Below are positions 1-12,347 of a DNA stretch of 64,000 bases, piece by piece. This DNA comes from Pseudohongiella nitratireducens. Its GTDB lineage: Bacteria; Pseudomonadota; Gammaproteobacteria; Pseudomonadales; Pseudohongiellaceae. Each line of letters begins with the position of its first letter. The stretch's first letter is position 1. A program made the position numbers and the translations under genes. The stretch is from positions 1 through 64,000 of the forward strand of contig NZ_LWHM01000033.1 in NCBI RefSeq assembly GCF_001642735.1, written 5' to 3'. The notes under the pieces were generated by a model that was not told the DNA's origin, searched no databases, and saw only the letters and a list, made by a program, of their open reading frames with translations.

Positions 1-78
1 CAACAAGCCCTGCTGTTCATAGAAGCGGATCGTCTGTGTTTCGACCCCTACCAACTGCGCCAACTGACCAATGCGCAT
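1..78 (-). CDS. MerR-family metal-responsive regulator, N-terminus only
   Basis: Reading leftwards from an ATG whose complement ends at 78, the first 26 codons encode MRIGQLAQLVGVETQTIRFY and continue EQQGLL. This is the winged-helix DNA-binding start of the CadR/PbrR group of MerR regulators; the rest of the gene lies outside the window. It diverges from the cation transporter at 174, and the shared gap carries a 19-bp-spaced MerR-type promoter. Members of this group sense Pb(II), Cd(II) or Zn(II) and untwist such promoters; the metal here cannot be read because the Cys ligands are not in view. Its position fits the merR passenger gene of ISPpu12-like elements. Confidence 0.85.
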   Translation of the reverse strand, partial: MRIGQLAQLVGVETQTIRFYEQQGLL

Positions 79-109
79 CAGCCTCCTCCCCAACGGATTC
101 TTTACTCTA

Positions 110-140
110 TTGACCTTATAGTAGCTTTATAGTTTTAAAT
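110..140 (+). promoter_or_regulatory. MerR-type promoter with 19-bp spacer
   Basis: A -35 box TTGACC (110-115) and a -10 box TTAAAT (135-140) are separated by 19 bp, the overlong spacing typical of MerR-controlled promoters. The spacer holds an imperfect repeat (TTATAG twice, around an AGTAGC core) like PbrR/CadR operators. It points toward the transporter at 174. Confidence 0.75.
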
Positions 141-173
141 GGTACCACAACATTGTTCAAGTGGAGTCGTATC

Positions 174-1070
174 ATGAGCAAATCCTGTGGTGGCGCCTGT
201 GGCGGTGATGCAACGTCCGCAGCGGATACCGATATACAGGCCTCCTCCGAGGCGCCAGGGAGATGGGTCAGTGTTTATGCCGTGCCGAAGATGGACTGTC
301 CATCAGAAGAACGAATGATTCGCCTAGCCCTGAACGGCTTTGAGGAGATTCGGGCGCTGTCCTTCGACTTGTCGAACCGCCGGCTGAAGGTCGTGCATGA
401 CGGCGAGGTCGAGCCCGTCACCTCGAAACTGAAGACCTTGGGGCTAGGCGCCTCGCTTCAGGAAACCGTCGCTGCAAATCCGGAGACCATCAAGGCCGCC
501 GAGTTTTCGGCAGCTTCTGCTAAGCAAGAATCCGGGACCCTGCGCTGGTTGCTCGGCATCAATGCACTTCTGTTCGTGGTGGAAATGACTGCCGGTCTGA
601 TCGCCCAGTCCACCGGCCTGATTGGAGAATCCCTGGACAATTTTGCCGATGCGGCGGTGTACGGGCTTGCCCTTTATGCGGTTGGACATAGCGTGAAAAT
701 GCAGGTACGTGCCGCGCATCTTGCTGGTGTACTGCAACTGATCTTGGCTGTGGGCGTGCTCGTAGAGGTGGTGAGACGCTTTGTATTCGGTAGTGAGCCT
801 GAATCGCTGGTGATGATGGCTATCGCATTCGTCGCATTGATTGCCAATACCAGTTGTCTGCTGCTCATATCCAAACATCGGGAAGGCGGGGCGCACATGA
901 AGGCAAGCTGGATATTCTCGGCCAACGACGTGGTGATCAACCTGGGGGTCATCACCGCCGGCGCCCTGGTCGCGTGGACCGGCTCCAATTATCCGGATCT
1001 GATTATCGGCACCATCGCGGGAGTCATTGTACTTAACGGCGCCAGACGCATTCTGGCGTTGAAAGATTAA
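174..1070 (+). CDS. CDF-like cation transporter with N-terminal HMA-like region
   Basis: A 298-residue protein. The ATG at 174 (MSKSCGGACGG) is preferred over the ATG at 153 because GTGGAG stands 8 bases before it and 153 has no ribosome site. The N-terminus is Cys-rich, followed by an HMA-like segment containing MDCPSEE (about residues 42-48). The C-terminal two thirds carry five or six membrane helices with LDNFADAAVYGLALY, resembling helix II of cation diffusion facilitators, where Asp residues bind metal. It probably exports divalent cations from the cytoplasm under control of the divergent MerR protein. Together with the following lspA and transposase this is the passenger set of ISPpu12-like elements. 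The exact substrate is inferred from context only. Confidence 0.8.
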   Translation: MSKSCGGACGGDATSAADTDIQASSEAPGRWVSVYAVPKMDCPSEERMIRLALNGFEEIRALSFDLSNRRLKVVHDGEVEPVTSKLKTLGLGASLQETVAANPETIKAAEFSAASAKQESGTLRWLLGINALLFVVEMTAGLIAQSTGLIGESLDNFADAAVYGLALYAVGHSVKMQVRAAHLAGVLQLILAVGVLVEVVRRFVFGSEPESLVMMAIAFVALIANTSCLLLISKHREGGAHMKASWIFSANDVVINLGVITAGALVAWTGSNYPDLIIGTIAGVIVLNGARRILALKD

Positions 1071-1073
1071 ATA

Positions 1074-1615
1074 ATGCTCATTATTGGCAGAAAGCTCTCG
1101 CCGTATGCCTTATTGTCCATATCGGGCCTGCGGGCAGCGTCTGATCAGGCTGAAAAGTGGCTGATGCAGCAATCAAGGGCCTATGGCGAGTATATTTATA
1201 TTTCGGTGACCCCGCTCTTTAACTTGGTGCACCTATGTAACACCGGTGGCGCATTCAGTCTTTTTGCGAATGGTGGAGGCTGGCAACGCAACTTTTTATC
1301 GGAATCGCGGTGATGGTCTCGATTTTTCTGATCAAGGTGATCCTTGAAAATCATCATAAAGGAGAAGCTATCGCTTACAGTCCTATCCTCGGTGGCGCCA
1401 TGGGCAACCTGATTGACCGAGTCTTTCGTGATTATGTTGTGGATTCCTTTGATTTCTATTTGCGAGAACGGCATTGGCCGGTCTTCAACCTGGCTGATAT
1501 TGCAATTGTCCTCGGTGTCTTACTTTTAGTTCCGGCAGCTTGTTGGGTAAAAAAACAAACACCAATGCCGAGCCGGATGGATCTGACTGACACCTATGCT
1601 TATATAAGACCATGA
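1074..1615 (+). pseudogene. lspA: lspA-like signal peptidase II, frameshifted
   Basis: Two overlapping reading frames together make one lipoprotein signal peptidase (prolipoprotein-processing aspartyl peptidase of the inner membrane). The first (from 1074) holds the NTGGAFS box; the second (from about 1310) holds [18 protein letters not shown] and FNLADIAI, which carry the two catalytic aspartates. The break is at the T run 1293-1297: one extra T would restore N-F-F-I-G-I-A-V-M and join the frames. It is either a true inactivating deletion or a homopolymer sequencing error. The stop overlaps the transposase start (ATGA). ISPpu12 is known to carry such an lspA homologue; the cell would also need its own housekeeping copy. 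Confidence 0.8.
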
Positions 1616-2345
1616 CCGAACTTCCCGACAACATCCTGCACCTGCCGCAATACCAAGTACAGGGCTGCAAATCAGCCGGCGACGAAATGCACTTCCAGGT
1701 GGACGTGCCCGATCCCATCGCCTGCGAGGAATGCGGCGTGCAGGGTGAGTTCGTACGGTTCGGCAAGCGTGACGTTCCCTATCGTGATCTGCCCATCCAC
1801 GGCAAGCGGGTCACTCTCTGGGTGGTCCGCCGCCGATACACCTGCCGGGCCTGCAAGACAACATTCAGGCCCCAGCTACCGGAGATGGTGGACGGATTCC
1901 GTATGACACTGCGGCTGCATGAGTACGTGGAGAAGGAATCCTTCAACCACCCCTACACCTTTGTGGCGGCACAGACCGGCCTGGACGAGAAGACGGTGCG
2001 CGACATCTTCAACGCCCGCGCCGAGTTCCTGGGGCGCTGGCACCGCTTCGAGACGCCCCGCATTCTGGGCATCGACGAGCTGTACCTGAACAAGCGCTAC
2101 CGCTGCATCCTGACCAACATCGAGGAGCGAACCCTGCTCGACCTGCTGGCCACCCGCCGTTAGGACGTGGTGACCAACTACCTGATGAAGCTGAAAGACC
2201 GGCAGAAGGTCGAGATCGTCAGCATCGACATGTGGAACCCCTGCTGGGCAGCGGTCAAGGCTGTGCTGGCCCAGGCCCGTATCGTGGTCGATAGGTCCCA
2301 TGTGGTGCGCATGGCCAACAATGCCTTAGAGAGGATGCGCACACG
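1612..2345 (+). pseudogene. ISL3-family transposase, amber-interrupted and 3'-truncated
   Basis: The N-terminus has the zinc-binding CEECGVQGEFVRFG and YTCRACKTTF motifs of ISL3 transposases, followed by the DDE start GIDELYLNKRYRCILTNIEE. The frame hits TAG at 2161-2163 (after LLATRR), then continues in the same frame as DVVTNYLMKLKDRQKV, SIDMWNPCWAAVKAVL, VVDRSHVVRMANNALERMR. After ALERMR the homology stops and the sequence switches to an unrelated reductase fragment, so the C-terminal third and the element's right inverted repeat are missing. It cannot make a full transposase unless the stop is suppressed, and even then it would be truncated. Confidence 0.85.
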
Positions 2346-2655
2346 CCGCCGCCCATTGCCTTGGTTGGCTTGAGTGAAGCTCAGGCGCCCGGCCAAGATC
2401 TGAAGTTCGAATTGAAAAGTCAACTCACACCCAACTAGTTTTCGGCGTGCCAGACTGCAGAGACAGTCTATGGCTTCAAGATGCTGGTGGAAGACGAATC
2501 AAATCTGATCTTAGGTGCGCGTCCGGATGGGCCATTTGCGGACGAGATCATCGGTATCTTTGGCCTGGCTATCGGCAGAAACTGACCGCGGAACAACCAG
2601 GAAAACGACGCCTGCGTATCCCACGGCAGCCTCAGATATTGGATCTATGCTATGA
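2346..2655 (+). pseudogene. Pyridine nucleotide-disulfide oxidoreductase, C-terminal remnant
   Basis: Joining frames gives PPIALVGLSEAQA, then ETVYGFKMLVEDE, ILGARPDGPFADE, IIGIFGLAIG, LTAEQ, and finally KTTPAYPTAASDIGSML before TGA at 2653. This is the dimerisation domain found at the end of mercuric-reductase, dihydrolipoamide-dehydrogenase and glutathione-reductase-like flavoproteins. It contains an amber codon at 2436-2438 where the family has Trp, plus at least two frameshifts near 2583-2610. The N-terminal FAD and NAD domains are absent. The truncated transposase joins it directly at its left side. Confidence 0.75.
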
Positions 2656-2762
2656 TTGCGCGGCATCTGGTCCTGCTACCCCTATTCATGGGAATACATA
2701 TCAGGTACTATGAATGTCTGTCGACAGACTCTAGGTCTTAATGGGGTGAAAAACGGGCGTTA

Positions 2763-3122
2763 ATGTTGAAACACTGGTTGTCAATCTCTTTAATAGCACT
2801 GGTTGCCCCCCTTCAGTCAGTTATTGCTATGGCGGATGATCATCAGGTTCATCAGTCGGGCGCGTCGCGTTTTGAAGTTGGCCTTGATCAGCAAAATGAT
2901 TCTGACTATGAGAACTCCGGTTTAGAAAAGTTTGATCGATTATCCCCGTCAGATCCGCATGATTGTGATCATTACTGTCACTGTCATGGTGTTGCCTGCG
3001 CTGCAGTGGTCAGCAATTATGTACACAATATTCTGGCCGCGCCAATGCTGGCCGTGGTTGGTTACGAATTGTTCTTCCCTCCAGATCCCCCTTTCTCTCC
3101 TTTTAGACCTCCCATAGCCTGA
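2763..3122 (+). CDS. Small periplasmic His/Cys-rich protein, CzcI-like position
   Basis: A 119-residue protein with a signal-peptide-like start (MLKHWLSISLIALVAPLQSV, cleavage likely near AMA-DD), an acidic middle, and a histidine/cysteine cluster DPHDCDHYCHCHG. It ends in PDPPFSPFRPPIA, a tail seen in small proteins encoded just ahead of czcC genes. It stands 71 bp before the czcC-like gene and probably belongs to the same operon. A metal-sensing or metal-buffering periplasmic role is inferred from context and the ligand cluster; the family's function is not established from the sequence. Confidence 0.65.
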   Translation: MLKHWLSISLIALVAPLQSVIAMADDHQVHQSGASRFEVGLDQQNDSDYENSGLEKFDRLSPSDPHDCDHYCHCHGVACAAVVSNYVHNILAAPMLAVVGYELFFPPDPPFSPFRPPIA

Positions 3123-3193
3123 TCCTGCTGCCTTCAATGGCGGGCTGAGTGCGCTCGGCTCGTGTTGCATAAATCTTTACGCAGGATTTTACA

Positions 3194-4510
3194 ATGAATT
3201 TCTTTTATAAGGCGTCGCCTATCGAGTTGGCGGCATGGCTGGCTATCCGGTCGCGGCCACTCCTCATTAGCATTGCTTTAATATTTAGCCCCGGAGCGCT
3301 TACCGCCACGGCTGATGGCACACTCACGCTTGAATCAGCCGTAAAGCTTACTCTAGCCCAGAATCCTCAGTTGCAGGCCTTCGACTTCCGCGATGAGGCG
3401 CTTCAGGGGCAGCTTGAAACCGCCTCTCTCAACCCGCCGCTCGAAGTTGGTGCCGATATCGAGAACATCGGTGGCATTGGCGATTTCAAAGGCATTGATG
3501 GTGCCGAACTGACGGTTTCACTTTCCTCCGTGATTGAGCTTGGCGATAAGCGTGAGGCGAGAGTTGCCTCCATCGGAGCCAGACGGGGCCAGTTGGACGC
3601 AGAACGTCAGGTTGAGGCGCTGGATCTGTTGGGCGAGGTGACGCGTCGATACATCGACACCCTGGCGGCACAGGAACGACTTGCATTGGCGCAGGATGCA
3701 GAAAGCCTCGCTCGTCAAACACTGCAGATTGTGCAGGATCGCGCAGCGGCCGGAGCCACGCCCGATGCGGAGGTCCTACGGGCTCGAGCCGCGCTGTCAC
3801 AGGCCGAACTCCTTGTGTCTGCCGAGCAGAATCAACGTCTCTATGCTCAGGTTGCGTTGGCAGCCATGTGGGGTGAAACAAATCCCAACTTTGCGTTCGT
3901 GACGGGAGATCTTTATCAGATCGAGCAAACGGTGGGCTTTGAGGACCTCTTTGCGCGAGTCCAGCAGAACCCGTTCATTCAGGTATTTGCCAGTGAACAG
4001 CGCCTTCGCGAGGCGGAGCTACGTCTCGTCAGCACGCAGTCAGTGGCTGATCTGCGCTGGTCTGTGGGTGCCAGGCGACTTCAGGAGACTGGCGACGTAG
4101 GCCTGGTTGCAGGCTTCAGCATTCCGCTGTTTAGTGCAGAGCGCAACCAGGGCGCCACGCGTTCGGCGATGGCAGCGCGCGATGAGGTAGAGGTACGACG
4201 CGAAGCTGAATTGGTCAGGATGCATACTCAGCTCTTCAATGCCTTCCAGAACCGGCAGCAGGCACTCATCACCATTGATACACTACAAAACCGCACGATC
4301 CCCTTGCTGACAGAGGCGCTGTCTGGGATACGAGCCGCCTATGAGAGCGGGCGATATAGCTACCTGGAGTGGGTGACTGCCAGGCAGGAACTCATTAGCG
4401 CGCGCGAGACCCTCATCGATGCAGCGGCCGCCGCTTTGCGCTATGGCGCGGACGTCGAGCAACTAACGGGTGAGCCTTTACTTTCTCCTCTTACTGAGCA
4501 GACCAACTAA
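3194..4510 (+). CDS. czcC: CzcC-like outer-membrane efflux protein
   Basis: A 438-residue TolC-superfamily protein. A hydrophobic N-terminal segment ends near GALTATAD. The body shows the family's repeated long helices (LTLESAVKLTLAQNPQLQ, LDLLGEVTRRYIDTLAAQER, RAAAGATPDAEVLRARAALS, AYESGRYSYLEWVTARQELI), which form the periplasmic alpha-barrel tunnel. It is the outer-membrane exit duct of the tripartite pump made with the CzcB and CzcA proteins that follow, 12 bp and then 13 bp apart. Substrate choice is set by the CzcA partner. Confidence 0.9.
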   Translation: MNFFYKASPIELAAWLAIRSRPLLISIALIFSPGALTATADGTLTLESAVKLTLAQNPQLQAFDFRDEALQGQLETASLNPPLEVGADIENIGGIGDFKGIDGAELTVSLSSVIELGDKREARVASIGARRGQLDAERQVEALDLLGEVTRRYIDTLAAQERLALAQDAESLARQTLQIVQDRAAAGATPDAEVLRARAALSQAELLVSAEQNQRLYAQVALAAMWGETNPNFAFVTGDLYQIEQTVGFEDLFARVQQNPFIQVFASEQRLREAELRLVSTQSVADLRWSVGARRLQETGDVGLVAGFSIPLFSAERNQGATRSAMAARDEVEVRREAELVRMHTQLFNAFQNRQQALITIDTLQNRTIPLLTEALSGIRAAYESGRYSYLEWVTARQELISARETLIDAAAAALRYGADVEQLTGEPLLSPLTEQTN

Positions 4511-4522
4511 CAGGATTAAATT

Positions 4523-8606
<4,084 letters not shown>

Positions 8607-8642
8607 GTCAAATGGACCGGATCTGGACAGTCAGTCATAAAC

Positions 8643-9077
8643 CTGGCGCTGTTACCCGCATTAGGCAATTTCAGCGGAGGGTTAGTGGGCGGATTTTCCG
8701 CCCCATCGAAAGCCGTCCGCAACAGAATAGTACAGGTCGGTGGTGCTGGGACAAGCGCTTGCTGACTTCCCGGAGGGTTATTCCATCGTCGCCAAGATGA
8801 ATAACAAACGCCTGGCTAGGCCCAAGAGGATGCTGTTAGCCGCTGCTATTAGGGGCCGGTCGTTGGAGCGCCGCTGATTTCGTATTATCTGATCAGGAGT
8901 CAGAGTGGCCTTCTCCAAATGGCCACTTTGCCTTTTACTGCCGGGCTGCTGACCGCTACCGGGGTACATGATATGATCACAGACGTGCATGAGAGTGACG
9001 ACTGGCACTGTTCCGTTCTGAGTTTCACGGGCGGGTTTGTGCTGTTAGTATTCGTATCAGCGGGACTCGGTCAGTAA
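8643..9077 (+). pseudogene. ZIP-family metal permease, broken C-terminal half
   Basis: Across several frames the sequence reads LALLPALGNFSGGLVGGF, then (from 8740) VVLGQALADFPEGYSIVAKM and RPKRMLLAAA, then after a frameshift near 8855 GPVVGAPLISYYLI, LLQMATLPFTAGLLTATGVH, and FTGGFVLLVFVSAGLGQ before TAA at 9075. This resembles bacterial ZIP/ZupT-type divalent metal permeases, with the helix IV/V metal site lying around ALADFPEG. A stretch between the first and second parts is missing. No start codon is in place, so it is a decayed gene downstream of the pump operon. Confidence 0.6.
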
Positions 9078-9249
9078 GCGATCGCCCTCACTGAAGCAGC
9101 GCGCCCACTTGTCCGCTTTCGGATTAGTACAACGTTCTCAGAAAAGAGGTCGCGGTCAACCGGAGCAAACCTCGGGAAGTCGGCTGATTAATGCTTCTTA
9201 TCTGTCGAGGAATAGAGCAGATGCTAGAAATTCCGGGGGTCCGAGATTC

Positions 9250-9594
9250 GACAGCACGTTGGCGTTGGTCAGGGACCCCTAGAGATTTGTCTCCAAGCAT
9301 TGCAGGTACCTTGAGGCCGATTTATTAGAAACGCGGCTTGGGTTTCGTCAGGTGGTCTGGGTGACAGGCCCGGAGGCAGCAAGACTGTTCTATGATTCGA
9401 GCCGCTTCGTGCGCCACGGTGCGATGCCTATGGCGATTCATATGACATTGCTCGGACAAAGTTGTGTGCAGGGCCTCGATGACGACGCGCACCGGCACCG
9501 CAAACAACCATTCATGACGCCGATGACACATGAATGCATCGAGCATCTGCTGCAGACCGCGCCGAGGAGTCTCTTAGTGCGCGAGGCCAAATAG
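9250..9594 (+). pseudogene. CYP152-like cytochrome P450 N-terminal fragment
   Basis: In one frame: DSTLALVRDP, TAG at 9280-9282 where the family has Tyr, RFVSKHCRYLEADLLETRLG, then WVTGPEAARLFYDSSRFVRH, GAMPMAIHMTLLGQSCVQGL and DDDAHRHRKQPFMTPMT. This strongly resembles the N-terminal region (B-C helices) of peroxygenase P450s of the CYP152 family, which hydroxylate fatty acids with hydrogen peroxide. The oxygen-binding and heme-Cys regions are absent, so no enzyme could be made. Confidence 0.65.
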
Positions 9595-9836
9595 GCCATC
9601 GCCGCCATCAGCGGAATGGCTAGGATGTTGCTGTCGAGTCTAACGCCAAACCCGACATCGGCTGAGCCTCGCCAAGCACTGCTAGCGTTGATGCCTCCAA
9701 TCTCAGGGCCTGCGGCGGCCAGGCCAACCAGAGCCCCACCAGTGGCGCCGGAGATACCCCATTGTCGGCGCAGCTTCTTGAGTGGGCGCGCAAACTGCTC
9801 CGCTCCCCAGTGATCCGTCCAGAGCGAAGTCAACAA
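9595..9836 (-). pseudogene. Sodium/calcium-antiporter-like membrane protein fragment
   Basis: Reading leftwards: FARPLKKLRRQWGISGATGG, ALVGLAAAGPEIGGINASSA, RGSADVGFGVRLDSNILAIP, LMAAMAYLASR. The pattern of a polar helix motif followed by RG-AD-GxG-x-SNI resembles the alpha repeats of CaCA-family Na/Ca exchangers. The usual GNLLGSNI is altered, and there is neither a complete N- nor C-terminus. It abuts the P450 fragment near 9580-9595 on the opposite strand. The assignment is by pattern only. Confidence 0.45.
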
Positions 9837-10065
9837 AACCGCTGTCTAAGGCAGAAAATTCCGCCGATTGCCGTCAGCGCTCATCCCTGCTTCTGCTCCA
9901 TCGGCAGCTGCGGTTTACAGCCGCGGTCGACGCGTAAGAGTGTTGTTCGATCTCTTCCGGTATCAACTCCTATTCGAGCTTGAATCCTAACAGGAAAGTG
10001 GACTGGACAACAGCGGTCCAGATAGGAGGCGACTAATCCGAATCAACCTAACTACAGGGATAATT
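9837..10065. other. Intergenic stretch without recognised gene
   Basis: No supported coding sequence is seen. A 6-bp stem CTGGAC/GTCCAG (10003-10021) lies 45 bp beyond the stop of the sensor-kinase gene. It lacks a T run on the relevant strand, so it is not called a terminator. Confidence 0.5.
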
Positions 10066-11469
10066 TTAGGATTTTACTGGTAAAAAGAGTGTGAAAGACG
10101 TCTTATCCCGGACAGACGTAGCCTCCACATGCCCACCATGTGCTTCAACGATGGATCTGACAATAGCCAGCCCCAGACCTGCGCCTTCACCCTGTCTTTC
10201 ACGAGAGGGTTCAACTCGATAAAAGCGGTCAAACAAATGGGACAAGTATTCGGTGGGAATCAGGGGGCCAGGATTCTGTACACTAAGCGACACTTCGTGG
10301 TGAGGAGCGTTGTCGAGCAAAACTTTCACCTCTTTCCCCGGTGGAGTGTACCGGATGGCATTGGACAACAAGTTGGAAATAGCTCGTCTCAGCATGGCGC
10401 GGTCACCCATAGTCATAGGTGCGCAACCCTCCAGCGTCAGGCGGATATTTCTCTCTTCTGCCAGTGCTTCGAAAAAATCAAAAAGTTCATTAACTTCATT
10501 GGTCAGGTTGAGGGGTACTTGCTCGGGTTTGAGCAGGCCATGATCACTTTTCGCAAGCCAAAGCATATCATTGACCATTTTGGCTAGCCGCTCCTGCTCT
10601 TCTAGATTGGAGTATAGTAGCTCGCGATATTTCTCGAGTGTTCTGGCCTTGCCTAGTCCAACCTGGGTCTGAGTAATAAGATTGGTAAGGGGGGTTCTTA
10701 GCTCGTGAGCAATGTCAGCGGAAAAATGTGATAGACGAGTAAAACTGTCCTCCAAACGACCGATCATATGGTTAAAAGATGTTACCAGATCTTTCAGCTC
10801 CGACGGTATTGCGGTTGGATCGAGTCGCACGTGTAGTTTGTCTGCTTGAATGTCGCCCATTTTTGCAGACAGACCACGTAGTGGGGCATGGGCCTGATGT
10901 ACACCATAGCCTGCAGCCAATAAAGTTATAACGCCAGCCAGACTCATGATGATCAATAAGCTTTGCCGAAAGTCTCGCAGAAACTGTAGGTGAAAGCTCA
11001 TGTCAATGGCGCTAATGATGGTGTAGTTCTGTCCAGAGACTTCTAGCTGGCTGAGCACCCCTCTGTACGTCTTGGTGCCTTCGCGCCAGGTTTGTAAATT
11101 GCCAGGTTGTATCACATCGGTTGGTGTCAGGATACGTCCCGCTTGCGCCAAACCCGACCCTGCTCCGACAGTTTGGTACAGGATCTCTTCGTTGTTATTT
11201 CTTACTTGAAAATACACACCATGATGACCGGAGATGGCATTGAATAGGGCCGCGCGCAGGCGATCGGGCTGATTTCCTGCATTTTCCAGTGCATTCGTCA
11301 CGGCGCTGGACATTACTACAAGTTCACTAGCATCTTGCTCGGAGAAATGATGCTCCACAGCATTCAGCACCAGAGTGCCAATCAGCATAAAACTCAGACC
11401 AATGGTCAGGCCAACGAACAGCATGACTCGCGCAGCAAGGGGGAGTGGGTATCGACTAATGGGTTTCAT
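10066..11469 (-). CDS. copS: CopS/CusS-type heavy-metal sensor histidine kinase
   Basis: A 467-residue sensor starting at the ATG at 11469 ([20 protein letters not shown]), which overlaps the end of the response-regulator gene by 14 bp. Two membrane helices (about residues 14-36 and 165-187) flank a periplasmic sensing loop; a HAMP linker follows, then the H-box [15 protein letters not shown] with the phosphorylated His, the N-box [11 protein letters not shown], and the G-boxes [20 protein letters not shown]. It phosphorylates the adjacent regulator when periplasmic copper rises (family knowledge). The upstream ORF extension to 11505 lies inside the regulator gene and is not needed. Confidence 0.9.
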   Translation of the reverse strand: MKPISRYPLPLAARVMLFVGLTIGLSFMLIGTLVLNAVEHHFSEQDASELVVMSSAVTNALENAGNQPDRLRAALFNAISGHHGVYFQVRNNNEEILYQTVGAGSGLAQAGRILTPTDVIQPGNLQTWREGTKTYRGVLSQLEVSGQNYTIISAIDMSFHLQFLRDFRQSLLIIMSLAGVITLLAAGYGVHQAHAPLRGLSAKMGDIQADKLHVRLDPTAIPSELKDLVTSFNHMIGRLEDSFTRLSHFSADIAHELRTPLTNLITQTQVGLGKARTLEKYRELLYSNLEEQERLAKMVNDMLWLAKSDHGLLKPEQVPLNLTNEVNELFDFFEALAEERNIRLTLEGCAPMTMGDRAMLRRAISNLLSNAIRYTPPGKEVKVLLDNAPHHEVSLSVQNPGPLIPTEYLSHLFDRFYRVEPSRERQGEGAGLGLAIVRSIVEAHGGHVEATSVRDKTSFTLFLPVKS

Positions 11470-12148
11470 CGTTGGATTCCAGGTCCATTTTGTATCCCAT
11501 CCCACGAACGGTATGAATCAATTTAGGCTGAAAATTGTCGTCGATCTTGGCGCGCAGGCGGCGAATCGCTACATCGATAACATTAGTGTCTGAATCAAAG
11601 TTCATGTCCCACACTTGGGAGGCTATGAGTGAGCGCGGTAGCACTTCACCTGGGCGACGCGCCAGGAGTTCCAATAGCGAAAATTCCTTCTGGGTCAGGA
11701 GTATTCTCTTGCCTGCGCGTGATACGCGATGTTTGAGCAGATCAAGTGTCAGGTCTGCTACCTGAATCTGCTCTGCTGGTGAAGCCATGGATCGTCGGCG
11801 GAGTAAAGTTCGTATCCTGGCCAGTAACTCGGCAAATGCAAAGGGTTTGACAAGGTAGTCGTCGGCGCCCAATTCCAGGCCTTTGACGCGATCATCGACA
11901 GAGTCCCGAGCAGTAAGGAACAACACAGGGGTCTGATGCCCGGCATCTCGGTAAGATTGCATGATGCGCCACCCGTCTACATCCGGGAGCATTACATCGA
12001 GGATAATCAGGTCAAAAGACTCTGTCATGGCCAAGTGGTATCCGTCCAGGCCGTTGCGAACTAGCTCAACGACAAAGCCAGCCTCAGACAGGCCCTGGCG
12101 AATGTAGTTGCCAGTCTTTGTTTCGTCTTCCACTACGAGCAATCGCAT
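11456..12148 (-). CDS. copR: CopR/CusR-type response regulator
   Basis: A 230-residue OmpR/PhoB-type regulator. The receiver has acidic residues in VVEDE (5-9), the phospho-acceptor Asp in [15 protein letters not shown] (about residue 51) and the Lys in YLVKPFAF. The winged-helix effector ends with [15 protein letters not shown] and [11 protein letters not shown]. It is co-transcribed with the overlapping kinase gene and divergent from copABCD. The ATTACA-N4-TGTAAT operator in between is its likely target. Confidence 0.92.
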   Translation of the reverse strand: MRLLVVEDETKTGNYIRQGLSEAGFVVELVRNGLDGYHLAMTESFDLIILDVMLPDVDGWRIMQSYRDAGHQTPVLFLTARDSVDDRVKGLELGADDYLVKPFAFAELLARIRTLLRRRSMASPAEQIQVADLTLDLLKHRVSRAGKRILLTQKEFSLLELLARRPGEVLPRSLIASQVWDMNFDSDTNVIDVAIRRLRAKIDDNFQPKLIHTVRGMGYKMDLESNDETH

Positions 12149-12203
12149 AGCGTGCCTCTCCTGATTGGTGCCTTGCCACTATAGATTACTGCATCCGACA
12201 GTC

Positions 12204-12245
12204 AGATTACACGACGATTACAACAATGTAATGTAGACGTCATCC
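12204..12245. promoter_or_regulatory. Putative CopR operator between copR and copA
   Basis: The core ATTACA-ACAA-TGTAAT (12217-12232) is a perfect 6-bp inverted repeat centred in the divergent copR/copA gap. Its 42-bp surroundings match the longer palindrome at 50759-50800 at 32 of 42 positions. A third core lies at 50053-50068. Binding by CopR is inferred from placement beside its gene and from recurrence. Confidence 0.65.
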
Positions 12246-12347
12246 TCTGGACAGGTCGATTTCGCTACCCTTGTCAACTCTCAACTGGATTGTATCGGCA
12301 CTATAAACGTATTGACGATAAAGGCATCGGCGAAAGGAGCTGCTCCT

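Larger units (their letters stand above)
1..2345 (+). mobile_element. ISPpu12-like ISL3 element, right-truncated remnant
   Basis: The gene order merR (divergent), cation transporter, lspA, ISL3 transposase matches ISPpu12, the passenger-carrying ISL3 element of TOL plasmid pWW0 (established knowledge). The left end lies outside the window. The right end has been lost where the transposase is fused to a reductase fragment at about 2340. A frameshift in lspA and an amber codon in the transposase show that it is decaying. Confidence 0.75.

Noticed and set aside
3486-3881. 131-codon minus-strand frame in czcC
   Set aside because: Shadow of the helical-repeat region of an outer-membrane efflux protein.
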